NCBI GenBank assembly: GCA_025350445.1
Contig: JANXXV010000156.1
Coordinates: forward strand, 1 to 7,020
Direction: 5' to 3'
From: Bryobacteraceae bacterium
GTDB taxonomy: Bacteria; Acidobacteriota; Terriglobia; Bryobacterales; Bryobacteraceae
DNA length: 7,020 bases
The notes beneath the pieces are model-generated. The model did no database searches. It was not told the DNA's origin and was given only the letters and a program-made list of their open reading frames with translations. The translations under genes were made by a program, and so were the position numbers. This document shows, in pieces, positions 1-6,156 of the stretch. How positions within the stretch are numbered: position 1 is the stretch's first letter; each line of letters opens with the position of its first letter.

Positions 1-797
1 AGATGCTGGAAGATCTGGGTGCGCAGGCAGTTAAGCTTTGCCCGCTGAATGAAGCGGGGTATCGCTGGCTGGGCTTGGCATATTTGCGCAGGGGCGCCGC
101 CTTCGCCGCGGTACGTGCTTTCCGCGCTTCGCTGAAATACAGCGACGACGCGACGACGCATCTACGGCTCGCCGAGGCCTATTTCGTCTTGAACCAGCAC
201 CAGTTCTTCGCGGAGGAAATCGCAGCATCGAAGTCGAAAAATCCGAATGATGCCGAAGCTTACTACGTAGAAGGGCGTTTTCTTTTCCAGACGAAGAATT
301 CGTTCGCCGAAGCCGCTGAGCAGTTCCGGCAGGCGCTGTGGCGTGATCAAAACCACATAAAGGCGCGGACCTATCTGGCTCTCAGCTTGAAGAACATGCA
401 GCAGGAGGCGGAGGCGGAAGAACAACTGCGGAAAAGCATTGCAGTGAATGACGAGCGAAACGGATCGTTTTTTCTGCCTTATCAGGCGCTGGCATCGTTG
501 TATCTGGAGCAAAACCGGGCGGGCGAGGGCCTTCCCTACATTCAACGGGCGGTGAAGATGGCGCCGGGCATAGCTGAGAATCAGTTCCTGCTAGGCAAGG
601 CCGCATTTGCACAAAAGGACGGCAAGACGGCCGAAGGCGCGCTACGAAGCGCCACTGAACTCGACGAGGCGCTTATCGAGGCGCGCTACCTATTGGCCAG
701 AATCTATCAAGGCCGGGGCGATTCCGCGTCTGCGAATCGGGAACTGGCGAAGTTTAAGGAGTTGAGGGAGATGTATGGAACGCGGCGGCTGCGGTAA
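1..797 (+). CDS. TPR repeat protein, 5' end outside window
   Basis: A tetratricopeptide-repeat protein built almost entirely of helical repeats, a fold that serves as a protein-protein interaction scaffold. The reading frame is open from the first base. The first Met codon, at base 3, falls inside what looks like the second helix of a TPR, so I treat the gene as truncated by the window edge rather than starting there. Counting from that Met, 264 residues are visible, with about seven TPR units at roughly 16-49, 50-83, 84-118, 119-155, 156-190, 191-224 and 225-257. They show the usual small and aromatic positions (W-LG-AY, A-LY, A-IY). No export signal can be judged because the N-terminus is missing. 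The stop is TAA at 795-797, and the next gene starts 23 bp earlier, which suggests coupled translation. No catalytic motif is seen. The TPR assignment is secure; the role is unknown. Confidence 0.85.
   Translation, partial: MLEDLGAQAVKLCPLNEAGYRWLGLAYLRRGAAFAAVRAFRASLKYSDDATTHLRLAEAYFVLNQHQFFAEEIAASKSKNPNDAEAYYVEGRFLFQTKNSFAEAAEQFRQALWRDQNHIKARTYLALSLKNMQQEAEAEEQLRKSIAVNDERNGSFFLPYQALASLYLEQNRAGEGLPYIQRAVKMAPGIAENQFLLGKAAFAQKDGKTAEGALRSATELDEALIEARYLLARIYQGRGDSASANRELAKFKELREMYGTRRLR
764..770 (+). promoter_or_regulatory. Ribosome binding site inside the upstream gene
   Basis: A purine-rich GAGGGAG run ends 4 bases before the ATG at 775. A second, canonical AAGGAG lies at 756-761 but is 13 bases away, rather far. 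Both are inside the coding region of the preceding TPR gene. Their presence supports the ATG at 775 as a true start despite the 23-bp overlap. Which of the two is used cannot be decided by eye. Confidence 0.5.
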
Positions 798-1551
798 CGC
801 GCGATTCGCGGTGGGTTGCTGGTTTCTCGCGGCACTTTCTTGTGCAAGCTTCGGACAAATGGTTTCCATCCCGGCGGGAACCAAAAGTCCGCAGGCCAAG
901 ACGCGGGACGAATTGGATGCATTCGGCGTCATTTACGAGGCGAAGAATAGCAGGGGAGGCATCGCCGCAGTTGAAGCCTTCTTGCGCGGTAATCCCCATT
1001 CGGAATTTGTGGAATATGCTTGTATGGCGGCGATGCGCTCCTATGAGGATCTGGGAAATTGGGACGGGGCTCACCGGATGGCGATCATGGCTTTGCGATC
1101 AAATCCCGAGAACGTCGATGCGATCCTGACTATGTCGCGGCTTCTAGTTGACCCTGGGCATGAGTCGGCGCGGACGCTAAAACAGGCCAAGGACTTCGCG
1201 GAATCGGGTATGGACCATCTGAAGAGTATGAGCATTCCGGCAACTGCAAACAGCAAACAGTGGATTCAAACAAAGAAAGCATTCCTGGCACAGGGCACAT
1301 TCGTGCTTGGATGGGTGGCATTTCGGGAGGGCGACAATTCGGAAGCAGTTCGCAAGCTTGAGGCGGCGATCGAGTTCGACCCGAAGGGCGAATACTTCTA
1401 TAGGCTGGCGATAATAACCGCCGAAACGGGGGATCTTCCTACTGCAATGAACCTCGCGGTAAAGGCTCGGGATATTGGCCCGGCAAGTGTCAGCGATCTG
1501 GCTAGAATGGAAATTAAGACGCTGGAGAGGCAGTTGCACGGCAAGCCTTAG
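775..1551 (+). CDS. Secreted TPR-like repeat protein
   Basis: A 258-residue protein with an N-terminal Sec-type signal: Arg10, a hydrophobic core at about 11-23, and a plausible signal peptidase I site after ASFG (cleavage before Gln28). It should therefore act outside the cytoplasm. The mature part is helical with divergent TPRs, clearest at about 77-113, 176-205 (GWVAFREGD, then A-RKLEAAIEFDP) and 206-238 (YRLAIITAETGD). The segment at about 45-75 (DELDAFGVIYEAKN, then AVEAFLRGNPHSEF) resembles the start of TPR proteins I recall from Acidobacteriota. The start is chosen for the signal peptide and the purine-rich sequence just upstream; a GTG at 811 would remove the positively charged n-region. 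The gene overlaps the preceding one by 23 bp and ends 7 bp before the next. No enzyme motif is visible, so the function is unknown. Confidence 0.85.
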   Translation: MERGGCGNARFAVGCWFLAALSCASFGQMVSIPAGTKSPQAKTRDELDAFGVIYEAKNSRGGIAAVEAFLRGNPHSEFVEYACMAAMRSYEDLGNWDGAHRMAIMALRSNPENVDAILTMSRLLVDPGHESARTLKQAKDFAESGMDHLKSMSIPATANSKQWIQTKKAFLAQGTFVLGWVAFREGDNSEAVRKLEAAIEFDPKGEYFYRLAIITAETGDLPTAMNLAVKARDIGPASVSDLARMEIKTLERQLHGKP

Positions 1552-1553
1552 GA
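1550..1553 (+). promoter_or_regulatory. Short ribosome binding site overlapping a stop codon
   Basis: AGGA overlaps the TAG stop of the preceding gene (1549-1551) and sits 5 bases before the ATG at 1559. It is weak, but it supports that ATG over the farther upstream Met codon at 1475, and the arrangement suggests re-initiation by ribosomes finishing the upstream gene. Confidence 0.4.
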
Positions 1554-1558
1554 TACGG

Positions 1559-2728
1559 ATGCGCAATCTTTTCAGGGATTACAGAGGCAGCAGTTACAGG
1601 CTGCTGGTATGCGTAATGTTGATTCCCGCCGTTGCCCGTTTCGGCCATGCCTGGATGCAGGAATCCGTCCCGGGCGCCGAAGTGGAGGAGCTTTATGCCC
1701 AGGCCATTGGGGCAAAGCGGCGCGGGGACCTGGATGGGGCGATCGAAAAATACAAGGCTATTTTGAAGCTTGATCCGCGCCTGGCCGCGGCCCACAACAA
1801 TTTAGGGCTTTTGTATTTCCAAAAGGGCGATTATCCGGCAGCGGTGAAAGCCTTCGAGGAAGGATTGCGGATCGACAGCAAGATGAGCACGGCCATGGTA
1901 CCGCTGGGTACGGCGTACTTTCAGATGGGACAGCTGACGCAGTCGCGGGCTGTGCTGGAGAAGGCGGTACGCCTGAATCCAGGCGATGAGCAGGCGCAAT
2001 TGTATCTGGCGCGATCGATGTTCTCGCTGGGGCAGCAGGAAGCAGGCGCGGCCGTACTGCAAAAGTTATTGCAGAAATCACCCGCAAATGTGGAGGCTCT
2101 CTATACATTGGGGCAGATGTACATGAAGCTTGCCCAGCGGACCCTAAAGCGGCTGGAAGAGCAGGCGCCAGAATCCTATCTGACAAATCTCATTTCGGGT
2201 CAGTTGCTGGAAAGTATGGAGAACTACGACGAGGCACTCGCGCAATACAAGAAGGCACTTGCCAAGCAGCCCGATTTCAAGGGAGCGCACTATAATTTAG
2301 GCAATATCTACTGGCTGGAGGGGAAGTGGGCGGATGCCATGGCGGAGATGAAACAGGAGCTCTCAATCGATCGCCACAATTGCCTTGTATATTGGAAAAT
2401 CGGAAACAGCCTGCTCAATACTAAAGAAGAACCTGGCGCGGCTCTTGAAAATGTTCAACAGGCCCTTGGGATTTGCCCGGACTTGGCGCAGGCGCATTTG
2501 GATAGGGGACGGCTGTTGGCGGAGAAGGGTGATTTCCCGAAGGCGGCGGCGAGTTACCGGCGCGTGATCGAGTTGAGCCCGGAGGAGCCGAGCGTGCATT
2601 TTCTGCTTGCGACGGCTTACCGCAAGATGGGGATGAGCAACGAGGCAAATGCCGAAGTCAGGATTGTACAGGATCTGAGCAAGAAGGGGCAGCGCGCCAG
2701 GGAATCCAAGCCGGGGACAGCGCCTTGA
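1559..2728 (+). CDS. Secreted protein with about ten TPRs
   Basis: A 389-residue TPR solenoid, probably a periplasmic or surface scaffold. The frame is open from an ATG at 1475, but that start would overlap the previous gene by 77 bp and bury the signal sequence. The ATG at 1559 gives a Sec-type signal (Arg2, Arg6, Arg9, Arg14, hydrophobic core 15-27, likely cleavage after GHA at 29-31), so I chose it. TPRs lie at about 42-75, 76-109, 110-143, 144-177, a shortened unit at 178-204, then 208-241, 242-275, 276-310, 311-344 and 345-376. The best units match the consensus closely (AHNNLGLLYFQKGDYPAA; AHYNLGNIYWLEGKWADA). The short unit containing LAQRTLKRLEEQAPES followed by full TPRs is an arrangement I recall from acidobacterial TPR proteins. 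The C-terminal tail is basic and polar. The partner is unknown; the downstream propeller-like proteins are candidates. Confidence 0.9.
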   Translation: MRNLFRDYRGSSYRLLVCVMLIPAVARFGHAWMQESVPGAEVEELYAQAIGAKRRGDLDGAIEKYKAILKLDPRLAAAHNNLGLLYFQKGDYPAAVKAFEEGLRIDSKMSTAMVPLGTAYFQMGQLTQSRAVLEKAVRLNPGDEQAQLYLARSMFSLGQQEAGAAVLQKLLQKSPANVEALYTLGQMYMKLAQRTLKRLEEQAPESYLTNLISGQLLESMENYDEALAQYKKALAKQPDFKGAHYNLGNIYWLEGKWADAMAEMKQELSIDRHNCLVYWKIGNSLLNTKEEPGAALENVQQALGICPDLAQAHLDRGRLLAEKGDFPKAAASYRRVIELSPEEPSVHFLLATAYRKMGMSNEANAEVRIVQDLSKKGQRARESKPGTAP

Positions 2729-2737
2729 TAGGATCGC

Positions 2738-2741
2738 GGAG
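2738..2741 (+). promoter_or_regulatory. Ribosome binding site of the first ASPIC/UnbV gene
   Basis: GGAG lies 6 bases before the ATG at 2748, inside the 19-bp gap after the preceding stop. Spacing is near ideal and confirms this start, which also places a twin-arginine-like signal at the N-terminus. Confidence 0.55.
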
Positions 2742-2747
2742 CGGCGA

Positions 2748-4442
2748 ATGAAGCGGCGGGCCTTCTTAACCGTTCCCTTTTATGGCCTCGGCTGCAGAAC
2801 ATTAGTGGGGCAGGAGCCGCTGAAGCGAGCCGGGAAGCTGCCTGTTTTCCAAGACATTACCGCCCGGTGCGGTGTGACGTTCGTGAACCATGCCAGCCGT
2901 ACTTCACAGAAATATTTGCCTGAGGCGATGACGGGCGGCGTGGCAATGTTCGACTACGACGGTGATGGACGGCTGGATCTTTTCTTCGTCAACGGAGCAA
3001 AACTCGAAGACCCAATGACCGCGGGCCAAGATCCGGATAAATCGGATCCGCGTTATTGGAACCGGCTGTATCACAATAACGGCGACGGCACTTTCACAGA
3101 CGTGACGGAAAAGGCAGGCGTGAAGGGCCGCGGCTACGGCATGGGTGTTGCGGTAGGCGATTACAACAACGACGGGCATGCAGACCTGTTTGTGACCAGT
3201 GTGGGATATAACACGTTGTACCGGAATAACGGCAACGGCACATTCACGGATGTGACACGGCAGGCGGGCGTTGCGGGGTCCGGCTGGTGTGCCGGTGCGT
3301 CGTTCGTCGATTATGACCGGGATGGGCATCTCGATCTTTTGGTAACGCGGTATCTGGATTGGGACTTCCCGCGGAATGTATGGTGCGGCGAGCACCGGCA
3401 GGGTTATCGATCCTACTGCCATCCCGATAAGTTTGGACCCGTGACCCACTTGCTTTATCACAACAACGGCGACGGAACTTTCACGGATGTAAGCCGCAAG
3501 TCGGGGATTGCGGAGTATGCAGGGAAGGGGCTAGGAATTGTTATCGACGACTTTGACCGGGATGGGTGGCCGGACATTGCGATCGCGAACGACTCGTTCC
3601 CTCAGCAACTTTTCCGCAACCGGCATGACGGCACATTTGAAGAGACCGGGCTGTCGACCGGTCTGGCGTTCGATGCGGACGGCCGCACGTTTGCGGGGAT
3701 GGGGATCGACAGCGCGGATTTCAATAACGACGGATGGCCCGCTGTTTTCGTAGATGCGCTTGCCAATCAAAAATACGGGCTGTTCCGCAATCAAGATGGA
3801 GTTTTTGAGTACGTCTCGGGTTCCACCAACGTGGGCGCCATCAGCGCACTTCACTCCGGCTGGGGCGCCAAGTTTGTTGATCTGGATAACGACGGCTGGA
3901 AGGACCTATTCGTGGCGCAGGGTCATGTGATGGATAACATTGCGCTGAGCCAGCCTTGGGTGAAGTATCTGGAGCCGTTGATGGTGATGCGGAACAATCG
4001 CGGCAAGTTCGAAGATGTTTCGTCGCGCAGCGGCGAGCCATTCAGGGTTCCGTTGGCGGCGCGCGGAATGGCCGTCGGAGATCTGGATAACGACGGCTGT
4101 ATGGACGTTGCAATCAACTGCAACGACGGACCAGCGGTTATCCTGCGCAATCAGGGCGGCACCGGCAATAACTGGATTCTGATTGACACGGTTGGGACGG
4201 TGAGCAACCACGACGGAATTGGCGCGCGCGTATCCATCGTTTCCCGGTCCGGGATGAAACAGCGCGCCTTCGTGAGTGCTAGCGGCAGCTATCTTTCGTC
4301 GAGCGATAAGCGCGTGCATTTTGGCTTGGGGCTGGACGAATCAATCGCGCTGATGGTCATCGAGTGGCCGAGCGGAATTGTGCAACGCCTTGAAAACGTC
4401 CGGGGTAACAGGGTGCTCACGGTTCGAGAGCCGGCCGCATGA
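2748..4442 (+). CDS. CRTAC1-like FG-GAP/ASPIC-UnbV protein, copy 1
   Basis: A 564-residue exported protein with a predicted beta-propeller of FG-GAP/VCBS repeats followed by an ASPIC/UnbV domain, the architecture named from vertebrate cartilage acidic protein 1. The N-terminus KRRAFL resembles a twin-arginine signal; Cys16 in GLGC is a weak lipobox candidate. Seven DxDxDG-type calcium loops are visible: 69-77, 138-146, 188-196, 268-276, 324-332, 378-386 and 445-453. The fifth has Ala332 where the others have the last Asp. Several are preceded by the family block YxNNGxGTFTDVT. After the third motif, an insertion carries Cys213 and Cys224 (YCHP). The C-terminal domain at about 476-560 shows SNHDGIGARV, GSYLSSSD, HFGLG and WPSG. 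The gene lies 19 bp after a TPR gene and overlaps its paralogue by ATGA. Family assignment is firm. Bacterial members mostly lack a known function; adhesion or surface binding is only a guess. Confidence 0.92.
   Translation: MKRRAFLTVPFYGLGCRTLVGQEPLKRAGKLPVFQDITARCGVTFVNHASRTSQKYLPEAMTGGVAMFDYDGDGRLDLFFVNGAKLEDPMTAGQDPDKSDPRYWNRLYHNNGDGTFTDVTEKAGVKGRGYGMGVAVGDYNNDGHADLFVTSVGYNTLYRNNGNGTFTDVTRQAGVAGSGWCAGASFVDYDRDGHLDLLVTRYLDWDFPRNVWCGEHRQGYRSYCHPDKFGPVTHLLYHNNGDGTFTDVSRKSGIAEYAGKGLGIVIDDFDRDGWPDIAIANDSFPQQLFRNRHDGTFEETGLSTGLAFDADGRTFAGMGIDSADFNNDGWPAVFVDALANQKYGLFRNQDGVFEYVSGSTNVGAISALHSGWGAKFVDLDNDGWKDLFVAQGHVMDNIALSQPWVKYLEPLMVMRNNRGKFEDVSSRSGEPFRVPLAARGMAVGDLDNDGCMDVAINCNDGPAVILRNQGGTGNNWILIDTVGTVSNHDGIGARVSIVSRSGMKQRAFVSASGSYLSSSDKRVHFGLGLDESIALMVIEWPSGIVQRLENVRGNRVLTVREPAA
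3069..3494 (+). repeat. Three near-identical 39-bp internal repeat units
   Basis: Units at 3069-3107, 3219-3257 and 3456-3494 encode YHNNGDGTFTDVT, YRNNGNGTFTDVT and YHNNGDGTFTDVS. Each begins a new FG-GAP unit, and the DNA is also similar (AACGGC-ACGG followed by TTTCAC). They mark the repeat periodicity of the first propeller-like domain. Confidence 0.75.
3879..4099 (+). repeat. Exact 20-bp direct repeat within calcium loops 6 and 7
   Basis: The 20 bases at 3879-3898 recur without mismatch at 4080-4099, 201 bp later and in the same frame, encoding DLDNDG plus flanking residues of the last two FG-GAP motifs. The flanking bases differ on both sides. The spacing of 67 codons equals the motif spacing. 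Confidence 0.8.
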
Positions 4443-6139
4443 AAGCTCTGATCTCGTTGATGTTAACAATCCACCTTACCGCTGGTGAAGTGCGCTTCGT
4501 GGATATCTCGGTGCAAGCAGGACTGACTTATGCCTCTATCTGCGGAAACAACGAGAAGAAGACCTATCTCATCGAGACCCTGGGAAGCGGGCTGGCGCTT
4601 ATCGATTACGATAACGACGGATTCGTCGACCTGTTCACGGTTACCGCGTCGACGCTTGAGGGATTCGCGGGCGGGAATGCGCCGGTCAATCATCTGTACC
4701 ACAATTTGGGGAACGGAAAATTCAAGGACGTTACGGAAGCGGCCGGACTTTCGCGGTCTGGATGGGGGCAGGGCGTTTGCGCCGGCGACTTCGATAATGA
4801 CGGTTTCGTAGACCTCTTCGTCACCTACTATGGGCATGATGTTCTTTACAGGAATACCGGCAAGGGCAAGTTCGAAGACGTGACCGAAGCCGCCGGGCTT
4901 GGGGGCGGGGCTGTCCGATGGGGAACCGGTTGCGCATTCGTCGATTACAATCTGGACGGGAAGCTGGACTTGTTTGTTGCCAATTATGTTCAGTTCGACC
5001 GGACGGGAACGCCGGCGCCCGATCAGTTGAACGCCTGCCGGTGGAAGAACCAGGCAGTACCTTGCGGGCCGATGGGCTTGCGCGGAGGAGTTAACAGGCT
5101 TTGGCGAAACGACTCGCAGCCCGGGCGACCGAGATTTACCGACGTATCCGCGGAATCGGGTGTCAGTTCGGTTGGGGAGCGCTATTCGCTGTCGGTGACG
5201 ACGCTCGATTACGACCACGACGGATGGCCCGATATTTACGTGGCAGTGGATTCGGAACCCAGCCTACTTTTTCGCAACAACCACGACGGAACTTTTTCGG
5301 AACGGGGGGTGGAAGCAGGCGTTGCGTTCAGTGAATCCGGAGCCGAGCAGGCGGGAATGGGTACGGCAGCGGCCGATTTTGACGGCGACGGAAACCTCGA
5401 CCTCGCTAAGACCAATTTCGTCGACGATCTACCTAATCTGTACCGGAATATCGGCGACGGCAGTTTCGAAGATGTGACGGTTGTGAGTGGACTGGGGCAG
5501 CACCGGGAGTTCATGGGTTGGGGAGTCGCCTTCCTGGATTTTGATAATGACACGTGGCCTGACCTGTTCATGGTGAACGGGCATATCTATCCGCAGTTGA
5601 AGCGCGCGAAATACGCGCAGCGCCGCATTCTTTACCGGAACCTGGGCAATCGCAAATTCAAAGACATCACAAATGAGATCGGCGGAGATCTGTTGGCGGA
5701 AACATCCAGCCGTGGGTTGGCCGTTGGCGACTTTGACAATGACGGCGACGTGGATATTTTCATTAGCAATATGAATGAGCCTCCGAGCCTGCTGCGGAAC
5801 GATGGTGGAAACCGGCAGCGGTTCTTGAGTATCAAACTGGCCGGCAGAGAATCGAATCGCAGCGGTATTGGCGCACGAGTGACGGTTGTTTGTGGAGAGC
5901 GCAGGTTGGTGCAGGAGGTGCGCTCGGGGTCGAGCTTTCTGTCTCAAAGCGATCTGCGGCTGCATTTCGGACTGGCATCGGCGCGGAAGGCGGACCGGAT
6001 AGAAATCGAATGGCCGGGAGGCCGGAAACAAATTATTACCGGCGTTGACAGCGATCAATTCATCACCGTGACCCAGTCTCAGGGAATCACGGAAGCCAGG
6101 AAAGCGCACGGAACAGCCCTAGTAGAACCGAGACGGTAA
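4439..6139 (+). CDS. CRTAC1-like FG-GAP/ASPIC-UnbV protein, copy 2
   Basis: A 566-residue paralogue of the preceding protein with the same architecture but substantial divergence. A short Sec-type signal (Lys2, hydrophobic 3-13, possible cleavage after LTA at 13-15) suggests export. Calcium loops are at 56-64, 117-125, 169-177, 257-265, 313-321, 367-375 and 431-439. The sixth has Thr372 where Gly is usual. The insertion after loop three again holds two cysteines, Cys200 and Cys209 (PCGP). The ASPIC/UnbV domain at about 463-545 shows SNRSGIGARV, GSSFLSQSD, HFGL and WPGG. About 20 further residues, with several basic ones, follow the domain and are absent from copy 1. Its ATG overlaps the upstream stop as ATGA; GAGAG at 4426-4430 is a weak ribosome site 8 bases away. 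The tandem arrangement suggests that the two proteins act together or on related ligands, which is inference. Confidence 0.92.
   Translation: MKALISLMLTIHLTAGEVRFVDISVQAGLTYASICGNNEKKTYLIETLGSGLALIDYDNDGFVDLFTVTASTLEGFAGGNAPVNHLYHNLGNGKFKDVTEAAGLSRSGWGQGVCAGDFDNDGFVDLFVTYYGHDVLYRNTGKGKFEDVTEAAGLGGGAVRWGTGCAFVDYNLDGKLDLFVANYVQFDRTGTPAPDQLNACRWKNQAVPCGPMGLRGGVNRLWRNDSQPGRPRFTDVSAESGVSSVGERYSLSVTTLDYDHDGWPDIYVAVDSEPSLLFRNNHDGTFSERGVEAGVAFSESGAEQAGMGTAAADFDGDGNLDLAKTNFVDDLPNLYRNIGDGSFEDVTVVSGLGQHREFMGWGVAFLDFDNDTWPDLFMVNGHIYPQLKRAKYAQRRILYRNLGNRKFKDITNEIGGDLLAETSSRGLAVGDFDNDGDVDIFISNMNEPPSLLRNDGGNRQRFLSIKLAGRESNRSGIGARVTVVCGERRLVQEVRSGSSFLSQSDLRLHFGLASARKADRIEIEWPGGRKQIITGVDSDQFITVTQSQGITEARKAHGTALVEPRR
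4604..5755 (+). repeat. Seven FG-GAP/VCBS calcium-loop repeats, copy 2
   Basis: Degenerate protein-level repeats of about 52-88 residues with the signature Asp-x-Asp/Asn-x-Asp-Gly-x-x-Asp, beginning DYDNDGFVD and ending DFDNDGDVD. Two adjacent units contain an identical octapeptide, DVTEAAGL (4727-4750 and 4877-4900), written with different synonymous codons at four of eight positions. This indicates old duplication and protein-level constraint rather than recent copying. Confidence 0.8.
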
Positions 6140-6156
6140 TCCAGGTGTCAAGGCAT
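6140..6156. other. 17-bp gap between convergent genes
   Basis: The plus-strand operon ends with TAA at 6139, and the minus-strand gene ends with TAA (complement of 6157-6159). In the gap and the flanking gene ends I see no GC-rich hairpin followed by a T run in either direction, so any termination here is not of an obvious intrinsic type. Confidence 0.6.

Larger units (their letters stand above)
1..6139 (+). other. Probable five-gene operon: three TPR proteins, two ASPIC/UnbV proteins
   Basis: Five same-strand genes are joined by a 23-bp overlap, a 7-bp gap, a 19-bp gap and a 4-bp overlap. No gap has room for a promoter and terminator, so co-transcription is the simplest reading. Every gene whose N-terminus is visible encodes a likely export signal. 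The promoter, and possibly more genes, lie upstream of the window. Confidence 0.75.

Noticed and set aside
1475..1558. Upstream Met giving a 28-residue N-terminal extension of the third TPR protein
   Set aside because: It would overlap the previous gene by 77 bp and place the signal peptide internally. The ATG at 1559 has AGGA upstream and exposes a normal Sec signal.
2793..2795. Lipoprotein cysteine (Cys16) in the first ASPIC/UnbV protein
   Set aside because: GLGC has Gly at the -3 position instead of Leu, Val or Ile, and the hydrophobic stretch is short. I kept it only as a weak possibility and did not call a lipoprotein.
2904..3461. Minus-strand open frame of 185 codons opposite the first ASPIC/UnbV gene
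   Set aside because: It is a shadow. The repeated Asp codons GAC/GAT of the calcium loops read as Val/Ile (GTC/ATC) in reverse, giving Val/Ile-rich strings. The plus frame has clear family motifs across the whole region.
4463..5218. Minus-strand open frame of 251 codons opposite the second ASPIC/UnbV gene
   Set aside because: Same cause: Val/Ile-rich translation opposite FG-GAP motifs, no recognisable domain, and a conserved gene on the other strand.
5429..6109. Minus-strand open frame of 226 codons opposite the end of the second ASPIC/UnbV gene
   Set aside because: No domain is recognised. It lies opposite conserved ASPIC/UnbV coding sequence, and its openness follows from codon bias.
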